NCBI RefSeq assembly: GCF_000427785.1
Contig: NZ_ATYR01000016.1
Coordinates: 1 to 64,000, forward strand
DNA from: Massilia alkalitolerans DSM 17462
Lineage (GTDB): Bacteria > Pseudomonadota > Gammaproteobacteria > Burkholderiales > Burkholderiaceae_D
Direction: 5' to 3'
Length of the DNA stretch: 64,000 bases
The notes beneath the pieces are model-generated. The model made no database searches. It had not been told where the DNA came from and saw nothing but the letters and a program-made list of their open reading frames with translations. Numbering within the stretch: position 1 is the stretch's first letter; each line of letters opens with the position of its first letter. Positions 19,626 to 29,849 of the stretch are shown here, in pieces. The translations under genes were made by a program, and so were the position numbers.

Positions 19626-20812
19626 GCGGTGGCCCTTTCCAGTTCGTTCAGTGCGCGTGCCAGTCTTGCCACTTCTTCGTGGCTGTGCGCGGCCGACAAG
19701 GTCACGCGCAGGCGCGCCGTGCCCGGCGCCACGGTCGGCGGACGGATCGCCGGCACCCACAGGCCCTGTTCGTGCAGGCCGGCCGCCACGCGCAGCGCGT
19801 CCTCGTTGCTGCCGATGATGATCGGCTGGATCGCGGTATGGGACGGCACCAGCTGCCAGCGCTGCAGGCGCAGCGCATCGCGCAGCTGCGCCACCAGCGC
19901 CGCCAGGTGGGCGCGGCGCCGCACGCCTTCGTCGTCGCCGATGATATCAAGGCTGGCCTGCAGCGCATGCGCCAGCGCCGGCGGCGCGGCGGTGGTGTAG
20001 ATGTAGGGGCGGGCGCGCTGCACCAGCAGCTCGATCACGCTGACATGCGCCGCAACGAAGGCGCCGCCCACGCCGGCTGCCTTGCCGAGCGTGCCGATGT
20101 AAACCAGGTTCGGGGAACGCAATGCGAAGTGTTCGAGCGCGCCGCGGCCATGTTGTCCCAGCACGCCGAAGCCGTGGGCATCGTCCACCACCAGCCAGGC
20201 CCCGTGGCGTTCGCACAGCGCCAGCAGCTCGGGCAGCGGCGCCAGGTTGCCGTCCATGCTGAACACGCTGTCGGTGACGACGATCTTGGTGCCGGCCGTG
20301 CTGGCGCCCAGCTGCTGTTCCATGGTGGCGACGTCGCCGTGCGGATACACCGTCACGCTTGCCTTGGCCAAGCGAGCGCCGTCGATCAGCGAGGCGTGGT
20401 TCAGCGCTTCCGAGAAGATCTGCGCATCGGCGTCCGCTCCCAGGGCGGTCAGCACCGCGAGGTTGGCCATGTATCCGGTGCACAGGTAGAGCGCACGTGC
20501 CTCGTCGATATAGGGCGCCATCCACTCGCCGAAGCGTTCTTCCAGCAGCGCATGGGCGCGGCTGTGGCCACTGACGAGGTGCGAAGCGCCGCTGCCGGCG
20601 CCGTAGAGGTCTGCGCCTTCGCGCAGCGCCGCGACGATGGCCGGATGCGCGGCCAGGCCCAGGTAGTCGTTGCTGCAGAAGGCCAGCATCTCGCGGCCGT
20701 CGACGACCTGGCGCGGGCCGCTGGCGCCGTCGGTCACGCGGCGGCGGCGCGTCAGGCTTTGCGCTGCCAGCGCGTCGAGTTTGCGGTCGATTCCTGCGAT
20801 CAGGTCCATCAT
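19622..20812 (-). CDS. bioF: 8-Amino-7-oxononanoate synthase
   Basis: 396 aa PLP enzyme of the alpha-oxoamine synthase family. Signatures: [45 protein letters not shown], and the PLP lysine in [14 protein letters not shown]. It condenses pimeloyl-ACP (or -CoA) with alanine. Two adjacent ATGs exist at 20812 and 20809, 2-5 bases after the bioA stop, so the two genes are translationally coupled. Confidence 0.95.
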   Translation of the reverse strand: MMDLIAGIDRKLDALAAQSLTRRRRVTDGASGPRQVVDGREMLAFCSNDYLGLAAHPAIVAALREGADLYGAGSGASHLVSGHSRAHALLEERFGEWMAPYIDEARALYLCTGYMANLAVLTALGADADAQIFSEALNHASLIDGARLAKASVTVYPHGDVATMEQQLGASTAGTKIVVTDSVFSMDGNLAPLPELLALCERHGAWLVVDDAHGFGVLGQHGRGALEHFALRSPNLVYIGTLGKAAGVGGAFVAAHVSVIELLVQRARPYIYTTAAPPALAHALQASLDIIGDDEGVRRRAHLAALVAQLRDALRLQRWQLVPSHTAIQPIIIGSNEDALRVAAGLHEQGLWVPAIRPPTVAPGTARLRVTLSAAHSHEEVARLARALNELERATA

Positions 20813-20814
20813 GT

Positions 20815-22155
20815 TCAACCCGCGATCACCGACTCGAACACCTTCTGCGTGCGCGCGGCCAGGCCGGCGACGTCCTCGTCGTCCAGCACGTAGGGCGGCA
20901 TCAGGTAGACCGTCCGGCCGATCGGGCGCAGCAGCAGTTCGTTCTCCACCGCCGTGCTGAAGAAGCGGCGCGCGAAGGTCGAGGCGCGTGCCGGGTCCGG
21001 CTCCACCGCATCGAAGGCGAAGATCATGCCGCGCTGGCGGAAGTGGCGCACGCGCTCGTGCTCGGCCAGCGGCGCCAGGGCGATGGTCAGCTTGGTGGCC
21101 AGCTCGCGGTTGCGGTTCAATACGTCGTCGTCCTCGAAGATCTCGAGCGTGGCCAGGGCCGCGCGGCAGGCCAGCGGGTTGCCGGTGTAGGAATGCGAAT
21201 GCAGGAAGCCGCGCGTGATGTCTTCGCTGTAGAAGGCCTGGTAGATGGCGTCGCTGGTGAGCACCAGCGAGAGCGGCAGGTAGCCGCCGCTGATGCCCTT
21301 GGACAGGCACAGGAAGTCCGGCCAGATGGCCGCCTGTTCGCAGGCGAAGAAGGTGCCGGTGCGGCCGCAGCCGACGGCGATCTCGTCGGCGATCAGGTGC
21401 ACGTGGTGCTGGTCGCACAGCTCACGCAGCAGTTCCAGGTAGAGCGGGTCGTACATCGCCATGCCGGTCGCGCACTGCACCAGCGGCTCGACGATGATGG
21501 CGGCGATCCTGTCGCCACGCTCCTCGAACAGGGTGCGCACGTTGGCGATGGCGCGTTTGGCCACGTCCTGCGCGGACTCGCCTTCGACGGCATTGCGCGC
21601 ATCCGGCGCCGGCACCACATGGGAGGCGCGCAGCAGCGGGCCGTAGGCATCCTTGAACAGCGGCACGTCGGTCACGGCCAGCGCACCGATGGTCTCGCCG
21701 TGGTAGCTGCCCTGCAGGCAAACGAATTCCTGCTTGGAGGAATAGCCGGCGTTGCGCCAGGCGTGGAAGCTCATCTTCATTGCGATCTCGACCGCCGAGG
21801 CGCCGTCGGACGCGTAGAAGGCATGTCCGAGGTTATGGCCGGTGAGGGCGGCCAGCTTTTCCGACAGCTCGATCACGGGCTCGTGGGTGAAACCGGCCAG
21901 CATCGCGTGTTCCAGCTTGTCCAGCTGGTCCTTCAGCGCCGCATTGATGCGCGGGTTGGCGTGGCCAAACAGGTTGACCCACCAGGAGCTGATGCCGTCC
22001 AGGTAGCGGCGGCCTTCATGGTCGTACAGCCACGGGCCCTTGCCATGGCTGACCGCGATCAGCGGCACCTCTTCGTGGTGCTGCATCTGGGTGCAGGGGT
22101 GCCACACGCTGCGCAGGCTGCGTGCGATCCAGTCGGAAGAGGTTTGCTGCTTCAC
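20815..22155 (-). CDS. bioA: Adenosylmethionine-8-amino-7-oxononanoate aminotransferase
   Basis: 446 aa class-III PLP aminotransferase. [42 protein letters not shown] and [14 protein letters not shown] identify BioA, and the PLP lysine is in [13 protein letters not shown]. It makes 7,8-diaminononanoate with SAM as amino donor. First of the bio genes, 28 bp after liuC. Confidence 0.96.
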   Translation of the reverse strand: MKQQTSSDWIARSLRSVWHPCTQMQHHEEVPLIAVSHGKGPWLYDHEGRRYLDGISSWWVNLFGHANPRINAALKDQLDKLEHAMLAGFTHEPVIELSEKLAALTGHNLGHAFYASDGASAVEIAMKMSFHAWRNAGYSSKQEFVCLQGSYHGETIGALAVTDVPLFKDAYGPLLRASHVVPAPDARNAVEGESAQDVAKRAIANVRTLFEERGDRIAAIIVEPLVQCATGMAMYDPLYLELLRELCDQHHVHLIADEIAVGCGRTGTFFACEQAAIWPDFLCLSKGISGGYLPLSLVLTSDAIYQAFYSEDITRGFLHSHSYTGNPLACRAALATLEIFEDDDVLNRNRELATKLTIALAPLAEHERVRHFRQRGMIFAFDAVEPDPARASTFARRFFSTAVENELLLRPIGRTVYLMPPYVLDDEDVAGLAARTQKVFESVIAG

Positions 22156-22183
22156 AATCGATCCAATACTTAATACTGTTTAC

Positions 22184-22969
22184 TTAATTTAGCCAGGTCG
22201 GCTTGCGCTTCTCGAGGAAGGAAGCAACACCCTCGCGGCCCTCGAGCGACGCGCGGATTTCCGCAATACGGTTGGCCGTGTCGGCCAGCAGCGCGTCGTC
22301 GACCTGTTGGCCCACGACGTCGCGCACCAGCGTCTTCGCTTCACGCACGGCGTTAGGGCTGTTCGACACCAGGCACTTCACGATGCCGGCCACGGTGGCG
22401 TCCAGCGCTTCCGGCGCTACGACCTCGTGGGCGAAGCCGATGCGCCGGGCCTCAAGCGCATCGAAGCGCTCGGCGGTGAGGAAGTAGCGGCGCGAGGCCT
22501 GTTCGCCCATGGCCTTGATGACGTAGGGCGAGATGGTCGCCGGGATCAGGCCCAGCTTCACTTCGGACAGGCAGAAGTGCGCCACCTCGCTGGCGACCAC
22601 GATGTCGCAGGCCGCCACCAGGCCCATACCGCCGGCGTAGCAGTCGCCCTGCACCTTGGCGACGGTCGGCTTCGGGCACAGGTAGATGGTGCGCAGCATG
22701 TCGGCCAGCCGCGCGGCGTCCTGCTGGTTCTCGCTGTGCGAATAGCCGGCCATCTTCTTCATCCAGTTCAGGTCGGCACCGGCGCAGAAGGCCGGGCCGT
22801 TCGCGGCCAGCACGATGGCGCGCACCTGCTCGTTGCGACCGAGTTCGTCGAAGGCCAGCGCCAGCTCGGCGATGGCGTGCTCGTTGAAGGCATTGCGCAG
22901 GTCCGGGCGGTTCAGGGTGACGGCGGCCACCTTGTCGTCGATCGAGACAGTGAGGGTTTGGTATTCCAT
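22184..22969 (-). CDS. liuC: Methylglutaconyl-CoA hydratase
   Basis: 261 aa crotonase-fold enzyme. ALNRPD-type start (VTLNRPDLRNAFNEH), oxyanion-hole segments FCAGADLNWMKKMAGYS and GDCYAGGMGLVAACDIVVAS, and the acidic LSEVKLGLIPATISPYV. The combination with liuB 13 bp upstream points to hydration of 3-methylglutaconyl-CoA to HMG-CoA. Start MEYQTL was chosen because it directly precedes the conserved core; upstream codons belong to the liuB end. Confidence 0.92.
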   Translation of the reverse strand: MEYQTLTVSIDDKVAAVTLNRPDLRNAFNEHAIAELALAFDELGRNEQVRAIVLAANGPAFCAGADLNWMKKMAGYSHSENQQDAARLADMLRTIYLCPKPTVAKVQGDCYAGGMGLVAACDIVVASEVAHFCLSEVKLGLIPATISPYVIKAMGEQASRRYFLTAERFDALEARRIGFAHEVVAPEALDATVAGIVKCLVSNSPNAVREAKTLVRDVVGQQVDDALLADTANRIAEIRASLEGREGVASFLEKRKPTWLN

Positions 22970-22982
22970 TGTCAAGTCCCCT

Positions 22983-24590
22983 TTACATCCGGAACACGCC
23001 GAACTTCGTGTCTTCGATCGGCGCATTCAGCGCGGCCGAGAGGCCCAGGCCCAGCACGGTACGGGTGTCGGCCGGGTCGATCACGCCATCGTCCCACAGG
23101 CGCGCCGAGGCGTAGTAGGGGTGGCCCTGGTGCTCGTACTGCTCCTTGATCGGCTGCTTGAAGGCCGCTTCTTCCTCTTGGGACCACTGGCCGCCCTTGC
23201 CCTCGATGCCGTCGCGCTTGACCGTGGCCAGCACGGATGCGGCCTGGTCGCCGCCCATCACCGAGATGCGCGCATTCGGCCACATCCACAGGAAACGTGG
23301 CGAGAAGGCGCGGCCGCACATGCCGTAGTTGCCGGCGCCGAAGGAGCCGCCGATGATGACGGTGAACTTCGGCACCGAGGCGGTGGCGACGGCCGTGACC
23401 ATCTTGGCGCCGTTGCGGGCGATGCCTTCGTTCTCGTACTTGCGGCCGACCATGAAGCCGGTAATGTTCTGCAGGAACACCAGCGGAATCTTGCGCTGGC
23501 AGCACAGCTCGATGAAGTGGGCGCCCTTGAGTGCCGACTCCGAGAACAGGATGCCGTTGTTGGCGATGATGCCGACCTTCATGCCGTAGATGTGGGCAAA
23601 GCCGCAGACCAGCGTGGTGCCGTAGCGCGCCTTGAACTCGTCGAATTCGCTGCCGTCGACCACGCGCGCGATCACTTCGCGCACATCGAAAGGCTTGCGG
23701 GTGTCCACGGGAATCACGCCGTACAGCTCTTCCGGCGCATATTTTGGCTCCACGCTTTCGCGCAGGGCGCCCTGCACCGGCTTGACGCGGTTCAGGTTCG
23801 ACACGATGGTGCGCGCCAGCGACAGCGCGTGCAGATCGTTCTGGGCCAGGTGGTCGGCCACGCCCGACAGGCGGGTGTGGACGTCGCCGCCGCCCAGGTC
23901 TTCGGCGGTGACGACTTCGCCGGTGGCGGCTTTTACCAAGGGAGGGCCGCCCAGGAAGATGGTGCCCTGTTCCTTGACGATGATCGATTCGTCGCTCATG
24001 GCCGGCACGTAGGCGCCGCCGGCGGTGCAGGAACCCATCACCACCGCGATCTGCGGGATGCCCTTGGCCGATAGATTCGCCTGGTTATAGAAGATGCGGC
24101 CGAAGTGGTCGCGGTCCGGGAACACGTCGTCCTGGTTCGGCAGGTTGGCGCCGCCCGAGTCGACCAGGTAGATGCAGGGCAGGTGGTTCTGCTCGGCGAT
24201 CTCCTGGGCGCGCAGGTGTTTTTTCACCGTCATCGGGTAGTAGGTGCCGCCCTTGACGGTGGCGTCGTTACAGACGATCACGACTTCCTGGCCGGCGACG
24301 CGGCCGATGCCGGTGATGATGCCGGCGCTTGGTGCCGCACCGTCGTACATCTCGTAGGCGGCCAGCTGGGAGAATTCGAGGAAGGGCGTGCCCGGATCCA
24401 GCAGCATCTGCACGCGGTCGCGCGGCAGCAGTTTGCCGCGCGCGACATGCTTGGCGCTCGCCGCTTCGCCGCCGCCTTGCGCCATCTGCGCGACTTTTGC
24501 GCGCAAATCCTCGACGATGGCCTGCATGGCCGCGGCGTTGGCCTTGAAGTCTTCGCCGCGCGGGTTCAGTTTGCTCTCGATCTGGGGCAT
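22983..24590 (-). CDS. liuB: Methylcrotonyl-CoA carboxylase, carboxyltransferase beta subunit
   Basis: 535 aa, the standard length. Carboxyltransferase signatures include [51 protein letters not shown] and [18 protein letters not shown]. It transfers the carboxyl group from the biotin of LiuD to 3-methylcrotonyl-CoA. First gene of the liu-bio operon, 25 bp after ychJ; a LiuR-type operator lies about 190 bp upstream within ychJ. Confidence 0.96.
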   Translation of the reverse strand: MPQIESKLNPRGEDFKANAAAMQAIVEDLRAKVAQMAQGGGEAASAKHVARGKLLPRDRVQMLLDPGTPFLEFSQLAAYEMYDGAAPSAGIITGIGRVAGQEVVIVCNDATVKGGTYYPMTVKKHLRAQEIAEQNHLPCIYLVDSGGANLPNQDDVFPDRDHFGRIFYNQANLSAKGIPQIAVVMGSCTAGGAYVPAMSDESIIVKEQGTIFLGGPPLVKAATGEVVTAEDLGGGDVHTRLSGVADHLAQNDLHALSLARTIVSNLNRVKPVQGALRESVEPKYAPEELYGVIPVDTRKPFDVREVIARVVDGSEFDEFKARYGTTLVCGFAHIYGMKVGIIANNGILFSESALKGAHFIELCCQRKIPLVFLQNITGFMVGRKYENEGIARNGAKMVTAVATASVPKFTVIIGGSFGAGNYGMCGRAFSPRFLWMWPNARISVMGGDQAASVLATVKRDGIEGKGGQWSQEEEAAFKQPIKEQYEHQGHPYYASARLWDDGVIDPADTRTVLGLGLSAALNAPIEDTKFGVFRM

Positions 24591-24615
24591 GCTGTCCTCT
24601 AAGTCTCTACTGTAT

Positions 24616-25065
24616 TTATTTTGGGAAACTGCCGTCCAGGTAATACCAGCGTTTCACTCCCGTCTCGGGATCTGGCTCGCGCAGGAAACGGCTCACTTCG
24701 TGCAGCCGGTGCGCACGTCCGCCCAGCTTGAAACGGGCGACGAACTCGACGGTATCGCTATCTGGATCGTCCGGTGAATTTACTTTACGTTGACGTAAAC
24801 GTAAAGCAGATTTTACCTCAAGCCCCAGCCATCGGATTGGTTCTTTGTCATCGATGATGGGTTCTGCAGGACGGGTCGTAGGATGCCAGGTAGCAAGCAG
24901 ATAGGGCTCGTTCTTCAGCGTATACGCGGTGTAGCGCGAACGCATCAGGGCCTCGGCCGTGGGCGGCATGGCTTCGCCGGCAATGAACGGCCCGCAGCAA
25001 GCGCCAAGGGACGGCCCGCCGCAAGGGCAGGCTCCAGAAGTGGTCGTTTTGGACATGGCCGTCAT
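24616..25065 (-). CDS. ychJ: YchJ-family SEC-C motif protein
   Basis: 149 aa. N-terminal [16 protein letters not shown] is a cysteine-rich zinc-binding (SEC-C-like) motif, followed by the conserved [13 protein letters not shown] and ending RWYYLDG. The cellular role of YchJ (UPF0225) is unknown. The codons for LRLRQRKVN (around 24776-24808) are unusually AT-rich for this genome because they overlap a palindromic LiuR-type operator. It lies directly upstream of liuB in the same direction and may be co-transcribed. An ATG 9 bases further in (MSKTT) is an alternative start. Confidence 0.85.
   Translation of the reverse strand: MTAMSKTTTSGACPCGGPSLGACCGPFIAGEAMPPTAEALMRSRYTAYTLKNEPYLLATWHPTTRPAEPIIDDKEPIRWLGLEVKSALRLRQRKVNSPDDPDSDTVEFVARFKLGGRAHRLHEVSRFLREPDPETGVKRWYYLDGSFPK
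24783..24806 (-). promoter_or_regulatory. LiuR-type operator inside ychJ
   Basis: CTTTACGT (24783-24790) and ACGTAAAG (24799-24806) are perfect 8-bp inverted arms around TGACGTAA. On the minus strand the core TTTACGTTTACGTCAACG matches the two operators at the liuA and liuR loci (58854-58876, 59384-59402) at all but one or two positions. It should control the liuB operon. Confidence 0.8.
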
Positions 25066-25113
25066 TATCCGCCATTTCGACGGTGGAGACGGCAGGCGGG
25101 TATGCGTGGCGGG

Positions 25114-26349
25114 TCAGCCGCGCAGGGTCAGCCCATCCAGGGAGAAGGGCGGCGCCTCGCCTTTCATGGCGCCGGCCAGCAGGCTGGCGCTGCCGCAGGC
25201 GAAGGTGAAGCCCAGCGGGCCGTGGCCCACGTTCAGCCACAAATTGCCGTAGGGGGTGGCGCCGATGATCGGGGCGCTGCTCGGGGTGGCGGGACGCAGG
25301 CCGGCCCAGACCGAGAGCTGCGAATAGTCCGCCGCGCGCGGCATGGTTTCCTTCACCTGGCGCGTCAGGCCCTCGACGCGCTTGGGATTGTGGCTCAGGT
25401 CTTCGCCCACCATGTCGACCATGGCCGCCACGCGCAGCTTGTCGCCGATGCGGGCGTACAGCACCTTGCGCTCGAAGTCGGTGACGCTGATTTCCGGCGC
25501 CACGTCGTCGGCGCGGATCGGCGCCGTCAGGCTGTAGCCCTTGAGCGGGTAGAGCGGCAGCGAGATCCCGACCGCGTCCGAGAGCGTGCGGCTCTGGATG
25601 CCGGCCGCCAGCACGTAGCTGTCGGCCTGGAGCATGCCCTGGTCCGTGTCGATGCCGGTAATGCGGCCTTTGCTTGCCACCAGGCGGCGCGCCTCGGCGT
25701 GGATGAAGCCGTCGAAACGCGGATGCTCGCGCAGGCGCGCGGCCAGCGCCAGGCAGAATGCATGGCAGTCGGCCACCGCTTCGCCGCTGTTATAGATGCC
25801 GCCGGCCAGCAGCGGCTCGGCCGCCGCCAGGGCCGGTTCGCGCGCGGCGCACTCGCTGGCGGACCAGATCTCGCCGGCGCCCGGCTTGCCGGCTGCCTTC
25901 TCGAACACCTCGCGCGAGCGGTAGACCACCAGCTTGCCGGCGTCGCGCCAGTCGAATTCCTCGAGCGGCACGGTGACTTCGAGCTGCTTCATGCCCTGGC
26001 GCGAGAGCTCGCCCAGTTCCAGCAGCTTGGCCGTGGTCTTGCGGTTGACGTCGGCGCGGCAGTGCGCAAGGAAGCTGGCCAGCCAGCGGTACTGGCGCAG
26101 GTCGGCCTCAGGCCGGAAGTGCAGCGGCCCGGTGTCCTGGAACATCCATTGCAGGGCCTTCAGCGGCACGCCCTCGTCGGCCAGCGGCGACACGTAGCGA
26201 TAGCTGAGCTGGCCGCCATTGCCGTAGCTGGAGCCGCTGCCGACACATGGTGCGCGTTCGAGGAGGCTGACGCGGTAGCCGGCTTCCGCCAGCCACCAGG
26301 CCGAGGTCAAACCGACCACGCCGCCGCCGATGACGATGATTTGCTGCAT
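25114..26349 (-). CDS. dadA: D-amino acid dehydrogenase, DadA-like
   Basis: 411 aa FAD-dependent oxidoreductase. The FAD motif VIGGGVVGLTSAWWLAEAGY is at the N-terminus, and the C-terminus has WAGLRPATPSSAPIIG and NVGHGPLGFTFACGSA, as in DadA. The enzyme oxidises D-alanine and other D-amino acids to 2-oxo acids and feeds electrons to the respiratory chain. It is close to E. coli DadA (432 aa). No alanine racemase gene adjoins it. D-Ala released by the neighbouring murein genes is a plausible substrate (inference). Confidence 0.85.
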   Translation of the reverse strand: MQQIIVIGGGVVGLTSAWWLAEAGYRVSLLERAPCVGSGSSYGNGGQLSYRYVSPLADEGVPLKALQWMFQDTGPLHFRPEADLRQYRWLASFLAHCRADVNRKTTAKLLELGELSRQGMKQLEVTVPLEEFDWRDAGKLVVYRSREVFEKAAGKPGAGEIWSASECAAREPALAAAEPLLAGGIYNSGEAVADCHAFCLALAARLREHPRFDGFIHAEARRLVASKGRITGIDTDQGMLQADSYVLAAGIQSRTLSDAVGISLPLYPLKGYSLTAPIRADDVAPEISVTDFERKVLYARIGDKLRVAAMVDMVGEDLSHNPKRVEGLTRQVKETMPRAADYSQLSVWAGLRPATPSSAPIIGATPYGNLWLNVGHGPLGFTFACGSASLLAGAMKGEAPPFSLDGLTLRG

Positions 26350-26459
26350 CCTAAACTCTTCTTTTTAGCGTGGGTGTGGAGCTTATGCGCTGGCCGGCGC
26401 AGCGGCCAATGAAAGTCGCGTCGGGCGCCATAACCGGCTTATATACGAATGCGTTGGCA

Positions 26460-27824
26460 TCATGTTGCCGCCTGTTGGCCGACGATGGCGTGGCGGTACA
26501 ACGCGCTGAGGATGCGCTCCTCGAAGCGCGCCCGTGCCGAATAACGCCCTTGCTGCAGTTCCGGATCGGCCGAACAGCCTCCTGCCAGCATGACCAGGCC
26601 GTTGCCGCGCGCCAGGTCGGCCGCGAAGACCGAAATCAGGCCATACGCGTCGCCCGAGTGGCCGACCGCATCGAAGCCGCCGCCTTCGACCAGCCCGGTG
26701 CCGGATCGGTCCGGGAAATGGGCGTTGCCCAGGCCCCAGGCAGGGAAGAAGCCGTTCAGCGAATCGCCGTTGCCGCCTTTGTCGTCGATGGTCCAGTGGC
26801 GCGCGAACATGCGCTCGAGCGTGGCGCGCTGGAACAGCCGCGTGTTGCCATGCACGCCGCCGTTCATCAGCATCCGCATGACCACGCCCATGTCGCGGGC
26901 CGAGATGCGCAGGCCGCCAGTCGGGCTGAAGGGCGTGGCGTTGGCGCCGGGGACGTAGCCGGCGATGCCGGCGGGAGGAACCGGGGGCCTGTCCGAATAA
27001 TCGTCGACCTGGGCAATCCAGGGGCCGCTCGCGTTCCAGATCTCGGTGTCGACCGTGCGCTTGCGGTACAGCGTCGCCAGGTTCTCGAGTGCCGCCGGCG
27101 GCAGCGCCGACGGGTTGTAGCCCGCATTGACGCCGAGCGGCTGCAGCAGCAGGCGCTGCATCAGGAGGTCGAAGCGCTCGCCCGTCACGCGTTCCATCGC
27201 GGTGCCGATCACGCCCCAGCCGAGGTTACAGTAGGTGAAGTACTCGCCCGGGCCGGCATGGGCAGACCACATCTTTCCTTCGCCGTACAGGGGAGCGCCC
27301 GGAACCAGCACGTCCTTCAGCGCGGTGGCGAACGGCCACGAATAGCCGCCATCGTCGCGCAGCGAGGAGGTGTGGGTGAGCAGGCTGCGCAGCGTGATGA
27401 CGCGCTGGGGGAAATGCGGGTTGCGCAGGCTGAAGCCCAGGTAGCCCGACACGTCGGCCTCGAGGTCGACGCGGCCCGCTTCCACCAGGCGCATCAGCCC
27501 CAGCGTGGTCATCATCTTGGAGATCGACGCGATGCGGTACAGGGTCGCGGACGTGGCCGGCTTGTCGGGCAGTGCGCCGTTACCGATATAGCGGCGCCCG
27601 AAAGCCTGTTCATACACCGGCTGGCCGCCGCGGATGGCGACGACCGACAGACTGGCCAGCTGCATTGCCGGATCGTCGACGATGGCCGCCAGTTCGGCGT
27701 CGAGCGCCTGGCGTGCCGCGGCCGGCAGGCGCTGCGTGGCCGCAGGAGAAGCCGGCGCTGCGAACAGCGGCTCGACCGCGCCCAGCAGGGCCATGCCCAG
27801 CACGCTGCGCCTGCGCTCGTTCAT
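26460..27824 (-). CDS. Exported serine hydrolase, beta-lactamase/class C-PBP fold
   Basis: 454 aa. The N-terminus MNERRRSVLGMALLGA looks like a signal peptide, possibly Tat-type. The active-site SxxK is SISK in RIASISKMMTTLG, the YxN element is YCNLGWG, and HSGDAYG near the C-terminus stands for the third motif. Such enzymes are D,D-peptidases, esterases or D-aminopeptidases as well as beta-lactamases; activity cannot be told from sequence. ATG 27824 was preferred over 27881 because it begins the signal peptide and has AAGGAGA before it. It is divergent from gntR and near murein recycling genes. Confidence 0.83.
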   Translation of the reverse strand: MNERRRSVLGMALLGAVEPLFAAPASPAATQRLPAAARQALDAELAAIVDDPAMQLASLSVVAIRGGQPVYEQAFGRRYIGNGALPDKPATSATLYRIASISKMMTTLGLMRLVEAGRVDLEADVSGYLGFSLRNPHFPQRVITLRSLLTHTSSLRDDGGYSWPFATALKDVLVPGAPLYGEGKMWSAHAGPGEYFTYCNLGWGVIGTAMERVTGERFDLLMQRLLLQPLGVNAGYNPSALPPAALENLATLYRKRTVDTEIWNASGPWIAQVDDYSDRPPVPPAGIAGYVPGANATPFSPTGGLRISARDMGVVMRMLMNGGVHGNTRLFQRATLERMFARHWTIDDKGGNGDSLNGFFPAWGLGNAHFPDRSGTGLVEGGGFDAVGHSGDAYGLISVFAADLARGNGLVMLAGGCSADPELQQGRYSARARFEERILSALYRHAIVGQQAAT

Positions 27825-27941
27825 TCCGGTCTCCTTTTGCGTTTTGTTATTTGTAAAATATGTGAACCTTTGGTTGAGCATACGGAGTGACAGGAAGGAT
27901 TGCCAAATGAATAGCCGTCACCTGGGCATAACCGTTTTATA

Positions 27942-27958
27942 TTGGTATCAAGTGGTAT
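27942..27958 (+). promoter_or_regulatory. Candidate GntR operator upstream of gntR
   Basis: TTGGTATCAAGTGGTAT contains two TGGTAT half-sites ten bases apart in the divergent region between the serine hydrolase and gntR. A related TTGGTATTACACTGGT is found before murQ. HutC/NagR-type GntR proteins bind TGGT-containing sites, but this specific site is a prediction. Confidence 0.4.
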
Positions 27959-28064
27959 GCTTATAAGCCAGGCGAATGCATGCACAATGCTTTTTCATGG
28001 ATCGCAATGTGTCTGCAACACATGTTGCCATTACACTTTGTTCAACCCCCTGAACATGCTGCCG

Positions 28065-28805
28065 ATGACGACTAGCAACCCCGCCTTCCAGGTCGACCTG
28101 ACCGACAACTCGCCGCTGTACATGCAGCTGGCGCGCAAGCTCGCGCAAGACGTGCGCGACGGCCGCTACCAGGCCGACCAGGCCCTGCCTTCCGAACGCA
28201 CGCTGTCCGAGCAGCTCGACGTCTCGCGCGTGACCGCACGCAAGGCCATCGACCAGCTGGTCGACCAGGGCCTGGTGGTGCGCCGGCGCGGCTCCGGCAA
28301 CTACATCGCGCCGCGCATCGAGCAGCCCCTGTCGGACCTGTCGAGCTTTTCCGAGCAGCTCCAGCAGCGCGGCTATACGCCCAGCAGCCACTGGCTGCGC
28401 CGCGAGGTCGTGCTGGCCGACGCCGACGAGCAGCTGTCGCTGGGTTTGTCCCCGGGCACGCGGGTGGCGCGTCTCGAGCGCCTGCGCCTGGCCGACGACG
28501 TGGTGATGGCGTATGAAGTCAGCGTGATCCCGGCCACCGTGCTGCCGCGTCCCGACAGCGTCGGCGGCTCGCTGTATGCCCACTTGGCCAAGACCGGACA
28601 CATGCCGGTGCGCGCGCTGCAGCACCTGCGCGCGATGAACGCGTCCGCCGAGCTGGCGGCGCGCCTGGACGTGCCGGAAGGCCGCGCGGTCCTGTTCATC
28701 ACCCGCGTCGGCTACCTGGAATCGGGCGAACCGGTGGAGCTGACGCACTCGTATTGTTTAAGTGATCATTACGACTTCGTCGCCGAACTCCGCCGCCCGA
28801 GCTAG
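28065..28805 (+). CDS. GntR/HutC-family regulator, probably of amino-sugar use
   Basis: 246 aa. An N-terminal winged helix (PLYMQLARKLAQDVRDGRY...LPSERTLSEQLDVSRVTARKA) is followed by a UTRA effector domain (about residues 85-240, ending THSYCLSDHYDF). HutC-subfamily members near amino-sugar genes sense GlcNAc-6-P or GlcN-6-P. Here it heads a same-strand series beginning with murQ 114 bp downstream, so a murein-sugar phosphate is the likely ligand (inference). The start is ambiguous between ATG 28056 and 28065; neither has a strong ribosome site. Confidence 0.88.
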   Translation: MTTSNPAFQVDLTDNSPLYMQLARKLAQDVRDGRYQADQALPSERTLSEQLDVSRVTARKAIDQLVDQGLVVRRRGSGNYIAPRIEQPLSDLSSFSEQLQQRGYTPSSHWLRREVVLADADEQLSLGLSPGTRVARLERLRLADDVVMAYEVSVIPATVLPRPDSVGGSLYAHLAKTGHMPVRALQHLRAMNASAELAARLDVPEGRAVLFITRVGYLESGEPVELTHSYCLSDHYDFVAELRRPS

Positions 28806-28870
28806 GCACTCGGGTAGCATAACTTTTCGGCATGATGAAGGGCGCAGCTTTCATGAGCCACTCGCCGTAA

Positions 28871-28886
28871 TTGGTATTACACTGGT
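28871..28886 (+). promoter_or_regulatory. Candidate GntR operator before murQ
   Basis: TTGGTATTACACTGGT lies 34-49 bases before the murQ start and shares TTGGTATYA with the site upstream of gntR. It suggests one regulator for both genes. Confidence 0.4.
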
Positions 28887-28919
28887 TTCATCGACTACTT
28901 TGCACCAGGAAGACACGGC

Positions 28920-29798
28920 ATGCTGAAAACCGAAACCCCGGCCCAGGACCACGCTTCCCTCGACCAGTACCCGACCGTGGAGCTGGTCAACGTCCTGGTC
29001 GACGACCAGCTCAATGCGGTCAATGCCGTGCGCGCCGCCGCGCCGCGCATCGCCGCCGCCGTCACCGCCGCGCTGCCGCGCGTGGAAGCGGGCGGGCGCC
29101 TGATCTACGTCGGCGCCGGCACCTCCGGCCGTCTCGGCGTGCTCGACAGCGTCGAGCTGTACCCGACCTTCTCGTGGCCGCATGAGCGCGCGGTGGCGCT
29201 GCTGGCCGGCGGCCAGGAAGCGATGTTCGTCGCGGTCGAAGGCGCGGAGGACGACTTCGAGCAGGGCGCGGCCGACCTGCGCAACGTGAACGCGGGCGCC
29301 AACGACGTGGTGCTCCTGATCGCTGCGTCCGGCTTTACTTCCTACGTGCTGGGCGCGCTGCAAGCCGCGCGCGCGGCCGGCGCCCTGACCATCGGCTTCG
29401 CCAACAATCCTGACGCCCCGGTGGCCAAGGATGCCGAGATCGGCGTCACGCTCGACACCGGCCCGGAAGTCATCTCCGGTTCCACCCGCCTGAAGGCCGG
29501 CACATCGCAGAAGATCGCGCTGAACACCTTCTCGAGCGCGCTGATGGTCCGTTTACACAAGGTGTATGGCAACCTGATGGTAGACTTGAAGGCTACCAAC
29601 GCCAAGCTGGTGCGACGCGCCATCCGCCTGACCGTGTTCGCCACCGGCGCCGACGAAGCCGCCGCGCAGGCGGTGCTCGAGCAGTGCGGCTACCACGTCA
29701 AGACCGCGGTGGTGGCCCTGATCAAACAAACCAGTGTCGAGCAGGCGCAAGCCCTCCTGGAGGGGGCGCACGGCAGCGTGCGCGAAGCCATCGCGTAA
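28920..29798 (+). CDS. murQ: N-acetylmuramic acid 6-phosphate etherase
   Basis: 292 aa SIS-fold lyase. RLIYVGAGTSGRLGVLDSVE and GPEVISGSTRLKAGTSQK are the MurQ signatures. It splits the lactyl ether of MurNAc-6-phosphate to GlcNAc-6-phosphate and D-lactate in the cytoplasm, the key step that lets cell-wall MurNAc enter amino-sugar metabolism. A clear AGGAAG precedes the ATG. First of the murein recycling series; no anmK or murP was found in the window. Confidence 0.95.
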   Translation: MLKTETPAQDHASLDQYPTVELVNVLVDDQLNAVNAVRAAAPRIAAAVTAALPRVEAGGRLIYVGAGTSGRLGVLDSVELYPTFSWPHERAVALLAGGQEAMFVAVEGAEDDFEQGAADLRNVNAGANDVVLLIAASGFTSYVLGALQAARAAGALTIGFANNPDAPVAKDAEIGVTLDTGPEVISGSTRLKAGTSQKIALNTFSSALMVRLHKVYGNLMVDLKATNAKLVRRAIRLTVFATGADEAAAQAVLEQCGYHVKTAVVALIKQTSVEQAQALLEGAHGSVREAIA

Positions 29799-29849
29799 CC
29801 TGTCCGGCGCACACCGCTGTGCGCCGCTCCTGCCGACCACGAAAGACCT

